From contig NZ_LT629702.1 of NCBI RefSeq assembly GCF_900103345.1, forward strand, positions 3,224,001 through 3,288,000: a stretch of DNA of 64,000 bases, in the 5' to 3' direction. Below the pieces are notes generated by a model that saw only the letters and a program-made list of their open reading frames with translations, was not told the origin of the DNA and did no database searches. This document shows, piece by piece, positions 1 to 12,800 of this stretch. Made by a program: the position numbers and the translations under genes. Origin of the DNA: Pseudomonas azotoformans. Its GTDB lineage: Bacteria; Pseudomonadota; Gammaproteobacteria; Pseudomonadales; Pseudomonadaceae. Every line of letters starts with the position of its first letter. Positions within the stretch are counted from its first letter, which is position 1.

Positions 1-646
1 TCAGCGCCGTGGACCCGCACAACACCGAGCCGACAGGCGCACCGAGGCCCTTGGACAGGCACACCGACACTGAATCGAAGTGCTGCGCGATCTCCCGCGC
101 ATCCACCCCCAGCTTCACCGCTGCGTTGTAGAGCCGTGCGCCATCCAGATGCAGGGCCAGGCCATGCTCCCGGGTAAACGCGCGGGCTTTGGCCAGGTAC
201 TCCAGCGGCAGCACCTTGCCCTGCATGGTGTTTTCCAATGCCAACAGACGGGTACGGGCGAAGTGGAAGTCATCAGGCTTGATCGCCGCCAGCACCTGGT
301 CCAGATCCAGGGAGCCGTCCGCCTGCACTTCCAGCGGCTGCGGCTGGATCGAGCCGAGCACTGCGGCACCACCACCCTCGTATTTGTAGGTATGGGCCTG
401 TTGGCCGACGATGTATTCCTCGCCGCGCTCACAGTGGGCCATCAACGCCAGCAGGTTGCTCATGGTGCCGGTGGGCACGAACAACGCCGCGGCAAAGCCC
501 AGGCGCTTGGCCAGTTCGGCCTCCAGCCGATTGACGCTGGGGTCTTCGCCATACACGTCATCGCCGCTGGCGGCAGTGGCCATCGCGTCGAGCATACCGG
601 GGGTGGGTTGGGTCACGGTGTCGCTGCGCAGGTCGATCACAGACAT
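1..646 (-). CDS. ltaE: Low-specificity L-threonine aldolase, N-terminal part (runs off window start)
   Basis: PLP enzyme of the fold-type I beta-eliminating lyase family that cleaves L-threonine/allo-threonine to glycine and acetaldehyde. The first 215 residues are in the window; they start [18 protein letters not shown] and contain the family blocks [16 protein letters not shown] and [12 protein letters not shown] (the Asp that contacts the PLP ring), and run on just past the [12 protein letters not shown] block that holds the PLP lysine. The ATG is preceded on the minus strand by a GAGAGG ribosome site. It is transcribed away from the riboswitch-controlled gene next door. Family call is confident; the 3' end lies outside the window. 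Confidence 0.9.
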   Translation of the reverse strand, partial: MSVIDLRSDTVTQPTPGMLDAMATAASGDDVYGEDPSVNRLEAELAKRLGFAAALFVPTGTMSNLLALMAHCERGEEYIVGQQAHTYKYEGGGAAVLGSIQPQPLEVQADGSLDLDQVLAAIKPDDFHFARTRLLALENTMQGKVLPLEYLAKARAFTREHGLALHLDGARLYNAAVKLGVDAREIAQHFDSVSVCLSKGLGAPVGSVLCGSTAL

Positions 647-841
647 GAAACAAGCCTCTCGAGGGTTCAGTAAGTGCCTTTTGTGAGTGATTACTGCGGG
701 CAACGCCACGGAATATCAAGCCCCAACTGCATTCAATCGAATACCAACCAAACAAACCGATATAGCTTATCGATACCGCGGCCGTGCAGTTTTCAAAAAA
801 CCGTGTTAAAAACTCTCCGCCGCCAGGGTTCTGGCGGCAAC

Positions 842-1006
842 GTTCTCAGGGCGGGGTGCAATTCCCCACCGGCGGTAATTACACGCAATGTGTATAGCCC
901 GCGAGCGCTTGGCGCCTCGAACTGCTCACGCAGGACGGCGACAAGGTCAGCAGACCCGGTGTGATCCCGGGGCCGACGGTCATAGTCCGGATGAAGAGAG
1001 AACGGG
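842..1006 (+). promoter_or_regulatory. FMN riboswitch (RFN element)
   Basis: The leader shows the conserved RFN blocks in order: TCTCAGGGCGGGG near 845, ATTCCCCACCGGCGGTAAT near 861, AGCCCGCGAGCGC near 896, GGTCAGCAGACCCGGTG near 945, and the closing GGCCGACGGTCATAGTCCGGATG and AGAGAAC segments near 971-1002. FMN-binding RNAs of this class repress riboflavin synthesis genes in Gram-negative bacteria. It lies about 100 bases upstream of the lumazine synthase start. Confidence 0.95.
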
Positions 1007-1073
1007 ATTGGCACCTGAGGGCCGCGCACGATGTGTGCTCGCGTACCCTTAAATCCCATTCGATTCATAACGC

Positions 1074-1096
1074 CCTGTTTTTTTCTTAAACAGGAG
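1074..1096 (+). promoter_or_regulatory. Hairpin overlapping the ribH2 ribosome binding site
   Basis: CCTGTTT (1074-1080) can pair perfectly with AAACAGG (1088-1094) across a 7-base loop. The second arm contains the AGG of the CAGGAG Shine-Dalgarno sequence for the ATG at 1104. This fits a translational output for the FMN riboswitch: sequestration of the ribosome site. The pairing is seen; the regulatory role is inferred. Confidence 0.55.
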
Positions 1097-1103
1097 TCAG
1101 AAC

Positions 1104-1613
1104 ATGCAACCCACCGCAATCGACAGCAAAGCCAAGCACCACCACGGCGAACGTATCGCGTTTATCCAGGCCTGCTGGCACAAGGAAATTGTCGACCAGA
1201 GCCGTAAAGGCTTCCTCGCCGAGATCATCGCCCAGGGCTACCAGGAATCGGACATCGATTTCTTCGAAGTCGGCGGCGCCTTTGAAATGCCCCTGCATGC
1301 CAAGCTGCTGGCCAAGACCGGCCGTTATGCCGGTATCGTCGCCGCCGCGCTGGTGGTGGACGGCGGCATCTACCGCCACGAGTTCGTCGCCCAGTCGGTG
1401 GTCAGCGGCCTGATGCAGGTGCAGCTGGAAACCGAAGTGCCGGTGTTCTCGGTGTCCCTGACCCCGCATCACTTCCACGCCGGCAGCGAACACCAGACTT
1501 TCTTCTACGAGCACTTCGTGCACAAAGGCCAGGAAGCAGCACGCACCTGCGCCGACACCTTGCACAAAGTCCGCGCGATTCGCCGTAGCGAGCCACGCGC
1601 GGTAGCGGTCTAA
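1104..1613 (+). CDS. ribH2: 6,7-dimethyl-8-ribityllumazine synthase, RibH2 type
   Basis: Catalyses the penultimate step of riboflavin synthesis, condensing 5-amino-6-ribitylamino-uracil with 3,4-dihydroxy-2-butanone 4-phosphate. The 169-residue protein has the family core FFEVGGAFEMPLHAKLLAKT, then VVDGGIYRHEF and SVSLTPHHFH. These match the RibH2 branch known from Brucella and Mesorhizobium (decameric enzyme) rather than the icosahedral RibH of rib operons. It stands alone behind an FMN riboswitch, as expected for an extra, flavin-controlled lumazine synthase. The ATG at 1104 follows a CAGGAG ribosome site. Confidence 0.93.
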   Translation: MQPTAIDSKAKHHHGERIAFIQACWHKEIVDQSRKGFLAEIIAQGYQESDIDFFEVGGAFEMPLHAKLLAKTGRYAGIVAAALVVDGGIYRHEFVAQSVVSGLMQVQLETEVPVFSVSLTPHHFHAGSEHQTFFYEHFVHKGQEAARTCADTLHKVRAIRRSEPRAVAV

Positions 1614-1632
1614 GCAACACGGCAAAGTACAA

Positions 1633-1722
1633 GGTGGGAGGGGGCTTGCTCCCGATGGCAGTGTGTCAGTCACTTAATTGTCAACTGACCCACCGCTATC
1701 GGGGGCAAGCCCCCTCCCACAT
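1633..1722. repeat. REP-type palindromic doublet, family A
   Basis: Two inverted copies of a GTGGGAGGGGGCTTGC core flank a short variable centre ending GCTATCGGGGGCAAGCCC. The same unit recurs at 8228, 21636, 24500 (half), 54572 and 56438. It separates the convergent ribH2 and aruE genes. Confidence 0.9.
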
Positions 1723-1746
1723 TTGGATCTGACCAGGCCTTGAGCT

Positions 1747-2751
1747 TCAGGCCAGGCCAGCGTCCGTAGTCGGCACAATCAATATCCCCGCCCGCAAACC
1801 ATTCTTCACCTTCGGGTTGGGGAAGATGATCCGCGCGCCCTCCTCCTCGATCACCCAGCGGGTCTTGGCCACGTCTTCGGCCAGCAGGTAGCCCTGGGCC
1901 AACGGCGAGAAGTTTTCCACATCCGCCGGCAGGTGCAGCAGGAAGGCGTCGCTGTGCTTGATGATTTCACGGGAGACGGCAAACAGCTGCAGGCCGTCGA
2001 GGCTGCTCGTCGGCGGCTCGGTGCCTTCGATGATCTGCTTCAGGCGTGTTTCCAGGCGGGACACGTCCACGCTCTGGTTTTGCCCGAACGGCCGCGCCTT
2101 GCCCAATTCCAGGGTGAACGCCTCGGCGCCGAGCTGCTCGTAGGTAAATGCGGTGAAGGTGATCGAGGTCTTGTTCTGCAGCAGCACCGCTTGCATGCCA
2201 GCAGCGTTCAGGCGCGCCAGCTCGTGGCGCGAATGCTGGCGACCCTCCTTCCACGGGTACAGGGCGAACTGCTCGATCTTCGAACCACGAATCGCCGTGT
2301 GCAGGTCGTAATGCAGGCGCGAACGGCCGGGCTGGCTAAAGAAGCTGCGGGCCAGTTGCTCCAGCTCGGCGGCGCGCATGGCCTCCGGGCCGATATTTTT
2401 CTCATGCCGGCCGTTGAACAGCCGGTTGACGTCCAGTTCGAGGTAACGCTCGCCGCGACGCATGGCCTCGGGGTTGCCGAACAGGAACAGAATACGGGTG
2501 CGGGGCTTGATTTCCCCACGGGCAATGCCATGCAACAGGCGGTCGAGCAGTTCGATCGGCGCGGTTTCGTTGCCATGGATGCCGGACGACAGCAGCAGGT
2601 CGCTGCCGTTGTCCTTCGCCTCAGGCGGGCGCACTTCAAGTGCGCCCTCGCTGAGCCAGCGCATCTGCACGCCGTCGACAGTCAGTTGAATTTTTTGCGC
2701 CGGTTCGCGACCGGCGAGGGTCAGTTCAAGCAGTTTGCCAAGGGCGAGCAT
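1747..2751 (-). CDS. astE: Succinylglutamate desuccinylase
   Basis: Last enzyme of the arginine succinyltransferase (AST) pathway, hydrolysing N-succinylglutamate to glutamate and succinate; called aruE in Pseudomonas. The 334-residue protein is a zinc hydrolase of the M14/AspA fold: the HxxE zinc motif is seen in [16 protein letters not shown] (about residue 57) and the third ligand in [11 protein letters not shown] (about residue 150). It is the distal gene of the minus-strand operon and starts 11 bases after the stop of the small acidic protein upstream. Confidence 0.95.
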   Translation of the reverse strand: MLALGKLLELTLAGREPAQKIQLTVDGVQMRWLSEGALEVRPPEAKDNGSDLLLSSGIHGNETAPIELLDRLLHGIARGEIKPRTRILFLFGNPEAMRRGERYLELDVNRLFNGRHEKNIGPEAMRAAELEQLARSFFSQPGRSRLHYDLHTAIRGSKIEQFALYPWKEGRQHSRHELARLNAAGMQAVLLQNKTSITFTAFTYEQLGAEAFTLELGKARPFGQNQSVDVSRLETRLKQIIEGTEPPTSSLDGLQLFAVSREIIKHSDAFLLHLPADVENFSPLAQGYLLAEDVAKTRWVIEEEGARIIFPNPKVKNGLRAGILIVPTTDAGLA

Positions 2752-2762
2752 ACGCAGCTTCC

Positions 2763-3053
2763 TTAGTGGTTGCAGCCTGGGCCGTGGACGTGATCGTCGT
2801 CATCGCCTTCAACCTCGGCCGGTTCCATTTCCAGCTGCAGGCTCATCAGGTTGGTGGCCAGTGGGCGCATCAGCAGGTTGGCGTATTCGGCGTCGCCCTC
2901 TTCCACGTCCACGCCGATCAGCAGTTGGCCACGGCCGTCATGCTGGATCCAGATTTCCTTGCCCTGCCAGACCACGGCGACGCGGGTGCAGGAAGTTTCC
3001 AGCTGGGTGCCGTCGGTGTCTTCAAGAATCAGTTTCAGGGTGTCGGTGGTCAT
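2763..3053 (-). CDS. Conserved small protein of the aru operon, unknown function
   Basis: A 96-residue protein encoded between aruB and aruE. It begins [19 protein letters not shown], is strongly acidic and ends in a metal-binding-looking tail, [14 protein letters not shown] gene of this size sits at this place in other pseudomonads, so it is probably co-transcribed with the AST genes, but no enzymatic role is evident. The His/Cys/Asp tail could bind zinc or nickel; that is inference from composition only. Confidence 0.8.
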   Translation of the reverse strand: MTTDTLKLILEDTDGTQLETSCTRVAVVWQGKEIWIQHDGRGQLLIGVDVEEGDAEYANLLMRPLATNLMSLQLEMEPAEVEGDDDDHVHGPGCNH

Positions 3054-3091
3054 AAAGTAGCTCTCAGCATAGGGCGTAAAAGAAGGTGGCG

Positions 3092-4438
3092 TTAATTGAT
3101 CTGGAAAGGATAAACCGAGCCCAGTTTAAGGATTTGCGTCAGTTCATCCAGTGCCGTCCGGCACTCAAGCAGCAATTGCGGATCAGCCAGGTCGCTCTCG
3201 CGCAGGCTGTCGCGGTAGTGCTTGCCGACCCACTGGGTCAGGGTGTCGTACAACGGCGCGGTCATGATAACGCCTGGATTCACCGCCGCCAGCTCCGTTT
3301 CGTTCAACGCTACGCGCAAACGCAGGCACGCCGGGCCACCACCGTTCTGCATGCTTTGCTTGAGGTCGAATACCTTCACTTCGCGGATCAGACCACCGGC
3401 AGCGGTCAGGTTTTGCAGGTACTGCCAGACGCGTTCATTCGCGCGGCATTCTTCCGGCACGATCAGCAGCATCGAACCATCGGCGCGGCTCAGCAGTTGG
3501 CTGTTGAACAGGTAGGAACGTACCGCGTCCTCGACGCTGACCTGGGCGCGGGGCACGCACACCGACTGGAAGTTACCCCCCAGCTTGCCCAACTTGCCTT
3601 GCAACTCGGCGAGCATCTGTTCGGTATGGAGGAACGCGTCCTCGTGGTAGAACAGCACTTCGCCGTTACCCACCGCGATCACGTCGTTATGGAACACGCC
3701 GGCATCGATAACCGCCGGGTTCTGCTGGGCGTAGACCACGCCGTCATCCTTCAAACCGTGCAAGCGTGCGACGGCCTGGGAGGCTTCGAGGGTCTGGCGT
3801 GCCGGGTACTTCTGCGGCGCCGGGTAGCGAGGGTCGAACGCGCTGCGGCCGAACACGAAAAACTCGACACCCGCCTCACCGTACTCACGGCAGAAACGCG
3901 TGTGGTTGGCCGCGCCTTCATCGCCGAATTGCGCCACGGCGGGTAGCGCCGCGTGGTGGGCGAAGTGCTTCTGATCGGCAAACATCGCCCCCAACACGCG
4001 GCTGGTGGTCGGATGCTCGATGCTGCGGTGGTACTTGCAATTGAGGTTGGCAGCAGTGAAATGCACGCGGCCATCCGCCGTATCGGCGCTCGGGCTGACG
4101 GTGGCGGCGTTGGCCACCCACATGCTCGACGCCGAGCAACTCGCGACCAGCAACGGCATCGCGTCTTTGGCCGCCTGCTGGATCACTTGCGCGTCGGTGC
4201 CGCTGAAACCCAGGTTGCGCAAGGCGGCCACATCAGGGCGTTCCTGGGGCGCCAACACACCTTGTACAAAGCCCATGTCCATCAGGGCTTTCATTTTCTG
4301 CAGGCCCTGCAACGCCGCTTCCTTGGGGTTGGAATGCTGCTGGCTGTTGCTCTGGGACGCGACGTTGCCGAAGGACAAACCGCCGTAGTTATGGGTCGGC
4401 CCCACTAGACCGTCAAAATTGACTTCATAGGATTTCAT
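3092..4438 (-). CDS. astB: N-succinylarginine dihydrolase
   Basis: Second AST enzyme (aruB): converts N2-succinylarginine to N2-succinylornithine, CO2 and two NH3. The 448-residue protein starts [20 protein letters not shown], the near-universal N-terminus of the family, so the ATG at 4438 (with GGAG 8 bases upstream) is preferred over an in-frame start 12 codons earlier. It belongs to the pentein (amidinotransferase-like) fold. It follows astD after a 152-base gap filled by a family B repeat. Confidence 0.96.
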   Translation of the reverse strand: MKSYEVNFDGLVGPTHNYGGLSFGNVASQSNSQQHSNPKEAALQGLQKMKALMDMGFVQGVLAPQERPDVAALRNLGFSGTDAQVIQQAAKDAMPLLVASCSASSMWVANAATVSPSADTADGRVHFTAANLNCKYHRSIEHPTTSRVLGAMFADQKHFAHHAALPAVAQFGDEGAANHTRFCREYGEAGVEFFVFGRSAFDPRYPAPQKYPARQTLEASQAVARLHGLKDDGVVYAQQNPAVIDAGVFHNDVIAVGNGEVLFYHEDAFLHTEQMLAELQGKLGKLGGNFQSVCVPRAQVSVEDAVRSYLFNSQLLSRADGSMLLIVPEECRANERVWQYLQNLTAAGGLIREVKVFDLKQSMQNGGGPACLRLRVALNETELAAVNPGVIMTAPLYDTLTQWVGKHYRDSLRESDLADPQLLLECRTALDELTQILKLGSVYPFQIN

Positions 4439-4497
4439 CGGCGAGGCTCCACGAACATCTGTTTTTATAAGCAATCTTCAACACAACACAAACCCAA

Positions 4498-4587
4498 TGT
4501 GGGAGCGGGCTTGCTCGCGAAAGCGGTGGACCAGTCACCTCATACATCAACTGACAGAACGCATTCGCGAGCAAGCCCGCTCCCACA
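4498..4587. repeat. REP-type palindromic doublet, family B, inside the aru operon
   Basis: Inverted copies of TGTGGGAGCGGGCTTGCTCG at the two ends with a variable centre. It fills most of the astD-astB intergenic gap and begins 3 bases after the astD stop codon (minus strand). The long stem could act as an RNA 3'-end stabiliser or attenuator between operon genes. Confidence 0.9.
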
Positions 4588-4590
4588 TTT

Positions 4591-7082
<2,492 letters not shown>

Positions 7083-7135
7083 GCTATCTCCTCAGACGGG
7101 CCGCTGTTTGGCAGCCACCCGCGACACTCAATTCT

Positions 7136-8155
7136 TTAAACCGCTACCAGACGCACACTCGCGCCTTCGCCAACGCCCAGAGCTTCGGCGGCTGCCAGGT
7201 CCAGGGTCACCGGTTTGCCGGGCGCGTAGTCCAGCTCCAGCATCACCGCGCGGTAATCCTGCAACTGCGCGTTGCTCACCAGGTACTGGCGACCGACACC
7301 CTTGACCATCTCGCCGATCTTCACCGGCACCACGCGGCTCTGGGCAATCGAACGAATGCCCGAGACCCGTGCGTGCAGCGTGGGGCCGCCGTCGAAGATG
7401 TCGATGTAATGGTCAGTCTCGAAGCCTTCGCGCATCAGGATGTCGAAGGTGATCTGCGCACGCGGGTGCACCTGGCCCATGGCTTCCTGGGCTTCGTCCG
7501 GCAGCAGCGGCACGTAGATCGAGTAATGCGGCATCAGTTCGGCGAGGAAGGTGCGGCTTTTCAGCCCGCACAGACGCTCGGCGGCGGCGTAGTTGAGGTC
7601 GAAGAAGTTGCGGCCGATGGCGTCCCAGAACGGTGAGTCACCGTTCTCGTCGCTGTAGCCGACGATCTCGGTCACCACCGAGTCGGCAAAGCGCTCGGGA
7701 TGGCTGGCGACGAATAGCAGGCGGCCACGGGAGTTGAGTTCCGACCACGGCGAACCGACCAGCTCGGGCACCACGTAGAAACTGGTGAGCAGGCTGTTGC
7801 CGGTGAGGTCGTGGCACTGGGAAAGCACGTGGATCTTGTTGTGGATCTTCAGCTCGCGGGAGGCGTGCACGAAGGTCTCGTTACGGAAGCTGTAGAACGG
7901 CTCGGAGTAACCGGCCGACGCGACAATGGCCGAGCAACCGGCCAGCTTGCCGGTCTCGGTGTCTTCGAGCACAAAGAAATAGCTTTCTTCGCCGTTGAAA
8001 CTCACCTCGGCGGCGAAAGACGCTTCGCTCGCGGCGATCTTGTCGCTCAGGCGTTCCACGTCATCCGGCAAGGAGGTGACACCAATCGGGCTGTCCGCAG
8101 CCAGACGCTGTACCTCGCCCAGATCAGCCATTTGCGCGGGGCGCATCACCAGCAT
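7136..8155 (-). CDS. aruF: Arginine/ornithine N-succinyltransferase, alpha-type subunit (AruF)
   Basis: A 339-residue AstA-family protein, paralogous to the downstream AruG; both share the pattern N-terminal MLVMRPAQMADLGEVQRLA / central GDSPFWDAIGRNFF / HYIDIFDGGPT. It is the partner subunit of the heteromeric succinyltransferase. Two adjacent, diverged copies fit the Pseudomonas aruFG arrangement rather than the single astA of enterobacteria. The upstream gap to aruC holds a family A palindromic repeat. Confidence 0.93.
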   Translation of the reverse strand: MLVMRPAQMADLGEVQRLAADSPIGVTSLPDDVERLSDKIAASEASFAAEVSFNGEESYFFVLEDTETGKLAGCSAIVASAGYSEPFYSFRNETFVHASRELKIHNKIHVLSQCHDLTGNSLLTSFYVVPELVGSPWSELNSRGRLLFVASHPERFADSVVTEIVGYSDENGDSPFWDAIGRNFFDLNYAAAERLCGLKSRTFLAELMPHYSIYVPLLPDEAQEAMGQVHPRAQITFDILMREGFETDHYIDIFDGGPTLHARVSGIRSIAQSRVVPVKIGEMVKGVGRQYLVSNAQLQDYRAVMLELDYAPGKPVTLDLAAAEALGVGEGASVRLVAV

Positions 8156-8227
8156 GGTGTCACTCCTTAACTCGAAAAACTCATAGGAAAAAAATACCGG
8201 ACAGTTCCTGATTCAACGCAGGTCAAA

Positions 8228-8317
8228 TGTGGGAGGGGGCTTGCCCCCGATAGCAGTCTGTCAGTTGATAAATCAGGTGGCTGACCCATCGCTATCGGGG
8301 GCAAGCCCCCTCCCACA
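8228..8317. repeat. REP-type palindromic doublet, family A, inside the aru operon
   Basis: TGTGGGAGGGGGCTTGCCCC and its inverted copy flank a variable centre. It lies between the aruC stop (8345) and aruF start (8155), the second such element inside this operon. Confidence 0.9.
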
Positions 8318-8344
8318 TGACACGGTCCGGCAAATAAGGGTGTA

Positions 8345-9710
<1,366 letters not shown>

Positions 9711-9806
9711 AATAGCATCGCAATGGCGCAGTTTAAACGCTGCGCGCCGTTTGCGTGAGGGCCAGACGTGCCGGCGGCATAACTATCTAAAGTCCGGCAT
9801 GCCGAG

Positions 9807-12800
9807 GTGGCTGATTTACTCGTGGTTTCGAGCCCCCTCATGGATCCGAGCATGACAACCCCGACTTCTCCTGTACCGGCAGTCAGCGATAACAGCCGTC
9901 CCGACCAAGACTTTGAACCCTTGACCGGCGCCCTGCCCGGCTGGCTGCTCAGCGCGTCCGTGCGCCAGCGCGAGGCGTTCAAAAAAGCTGCGCCCCTGCC
10001 TTTACCAACCGCCAACGCCGCGCAGCAAGCCGCCTTCAAACAGCTGAACGGTGCACATTGGCAAGCCCAGAGCCGCGTCGACAACGCGCTCAAGGATCTC
10101 AAGGATGCCAAGGCGTTCGGCAAACCCTTGCTTGCAGACGCCTTGAAACATCAGTTCAACCTTGAGCTGGACGTAGAAACGACCTTTATCCGCCTGTACA
10201 TCCCCCTGACCATCCCGTGGTTTCCCGTGCGATCCGGTGCAGCCCGCGCCTGGACCGTGTCGCTGCTGGACGCCGCATTGCACAACTTCGAACACAAGGA
10301 AACCCTGGCGGACGCTTATGAACCGGCCTCCACCTACATCACCCGTCCCGACGCTTCCGGCCGGTTCGACACCTTGCCGGCGATCAAACACCAACTGCCG
10401 GTCGCTGTCTTCGCCCAACTGTGTCGCGACCTCGACCTGGGCGCCCGCTACCTGCGCTACCTGCGTAGCGGGCTGGGCATGGACAGCCCGGTCGCCAGCG
10501 CGGTGCTGCAAACCAAGGTCGACGCCAGCCAGAAAGCCGCCCTGCGAGCAGCGCTGCAACTGGCACGGCTGCAGCAGGATATCCAGGACGATTACGCGCA
10601 GGTGATAGAGGGTTTCATCGATGGCCGTACCGGCCTGCGCCTCGGCACCGATGCGGTGCTGTGCCATGAATTCAGCATGATGGGCACGCCGCTGACCGGC
10701 ATCCTGCTGTTCGCACCGGATCTTGAAAACACCCGTAGCGTGCGGCGCCTGGTGGCCTATGTGCCAGATGACCCGGAACACCCGCTCAAGGAATATCGCT
10801 CTGCGCTGGCCTTCAAACAGGAACTGACCCGACAACTGCGCGCCACCGATTACCAGGCGTTCTTCAGTCGCTTCGTGGCCCACGAGCACCTCGGCGCGTT
10901 TTTCGCCGACCTCAGCCAACGCCTGGAGAAAATCACCTGGCACCCCAGTGATCAAGGCAAAGGTCTGGCCCCTTGGCGCGCCGAACCCACCGACGACCCC
11001 AAGCTGCAATTCTCCGCCATCCCGATCTTGGGCGATCCGTGGGTATTCCTCTATCAATCCAGGCTGAACAAAATCCTCAATGACGCCCGCACCCTGGCGG
11101 TCGCCACCGCCACCGTGGACCGCAACGCCCGCTGGGCGCGGTGGGATGCGTTCGTCAATGTGGCCTCCTCCATTGTGAACACGCTGCTGATGGTGGTTGC
11201 ACCCTTCATCCCGGGGCTTGGAGAGCTGATGCTGGGCTACATGGCCTATCAACTGCTCGACGACGTCTTCGAGGGCATCGTCGATTGGGCCGAAGGGCTC
11301 GACCGCGAAGCGTTCGCGCACCTGATGGGGCTGCTGGAGTCTGCGGTTCAGTTGGGACTGTTTTCCGCCGGCACGCAAATCGGCGTGCCTGAATTACGCA
11401 AGTTGTTGTCGCCGCAAACACTGGCCTTCATCGACCGCTTCAAGCCGGTCACCCTCGCCAATGGCGCCCGCCGCTACTGGAAACCCGATCTCGAGCCTTA
11501 CCAGCAGAAGCTGCAACTGCCGCCGCACCTGGGTATCGACGCACGCGGCCTGCATGACGTGCGCAAGGAATCGATCCTGCCGCTGGAAGGCAAACTCTAT
11601 GCGGTGAAAAAGTCCCCTGAGGACGGCCAGTACCGCATCCAACACCCAACACGGGCCGACGCCTATCAACCGCAGTTGCACCACAACGAGCACGGCACCT
11701 GGCGGACCGAACTCGACCAACCGCTGCAATGGGCCAAACCCACCCTGCTCGGTCGCCTGGGTCACCGGGCGCAGGGCCTCAGTGACGCCGACCGCGAGTT
11801 GGCCCTGACCCTCAGCGGCACCCCTGAAGACGGCCTGCGCAAGATGCACCTTCACAGCGAGCCCCTGCCACCCTTGCTTGATGACGCCCTGGCACGGCTG
11901 CGCATCGAGCGTGACCTGGACACCCTGATCGAACGCCTGAACAGCGATGACCCGGCGGTGTACGGCCGTATCGACCCGCAGGACCTGCTGCAACTGCTCA
12001 CCGCCAACGGCTCATGGCCACACACCCGGGGCTTGCGCTTCCTGGATGACCAGGGCCGTGTGGCGTGGACCTTTGGCGACCAGTTCAAGCCCCTGGTGCA
12101 AATTCATGAAGCGCAATTGACCAACGGTGATCTGCTCAAGGCAGTGCTGAAAGCGCTGACCCCGGAAGAGATCCGCGCACAGTTCGGCGAGCGCGCCAGC
12201 GACCCGCAATTGAGCCTGGAAACCCGCGCGCGCAACCTGAGGAAGCGGCTGGCCGAGATCGCACGCAAGCATCGAGGTGCCCTGTTCGAATCGCGCTATG
12301 GGTTCCGGCAGCATTCCGCACACCCCCAGGCCCAGCGGCTGATCGACAGCGCCCCCGGCTTGCCCGCCTCGGTTGCCGAAAAGTTGCTGGGCCAGGCAAC
12401 CGCGCAGGAACTGACGGCACTGCGCGAACAGCGCACGCCACCGCGCCTGGCGCAACTGGCCCAGGCGGCCCTTACCGAGGTACGCCTGAATCGCGCCTAC
12501 GAGGGGCAACACCTGGACTCGCACATCAACCTCGACAGCGACCAACTGACGCTGAGCGCACTGCGGTTGCTGCCGGGCTGGTCCACCGACGTCAACCTGC
12601 AAGCCCGGCACCGCACCATCGACGGGCCGCTGTGGCGCAGCATCGGCCCCGACACCGCCCCCATCCGCCGCAGCCTGGTACGCCTGGATAGCGGCCGCTA
12701 CGTGCCCTATGACGAGCGCGGCCCGCTGTCCGGCGAGACCGACCTCTACACCTCCATCCTCCACGCCCTCCCCGATGCCCAGCGCGATCAGCTGAACATC

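Noticed and set aside
1633..1722. CRISPR array
   Set aside because: The dispersed palindromes occur singly or as inverted doublets, not as regularly spaced direct repeats with unique spacers, and no cas genes are present.
9800..9842. tRNA-like words (GCCGAGGTGGC and TTCGAGCCCCCTC) just before the LRR gene
   Set aside because: They look like the 5' end and T-arm of a Leu/Ser tRNA, but only about 45 bases separate them, with no anticodon arm, no matching acceptor stem and no CCA. Likely coincidence, or at most an unprovable relic.
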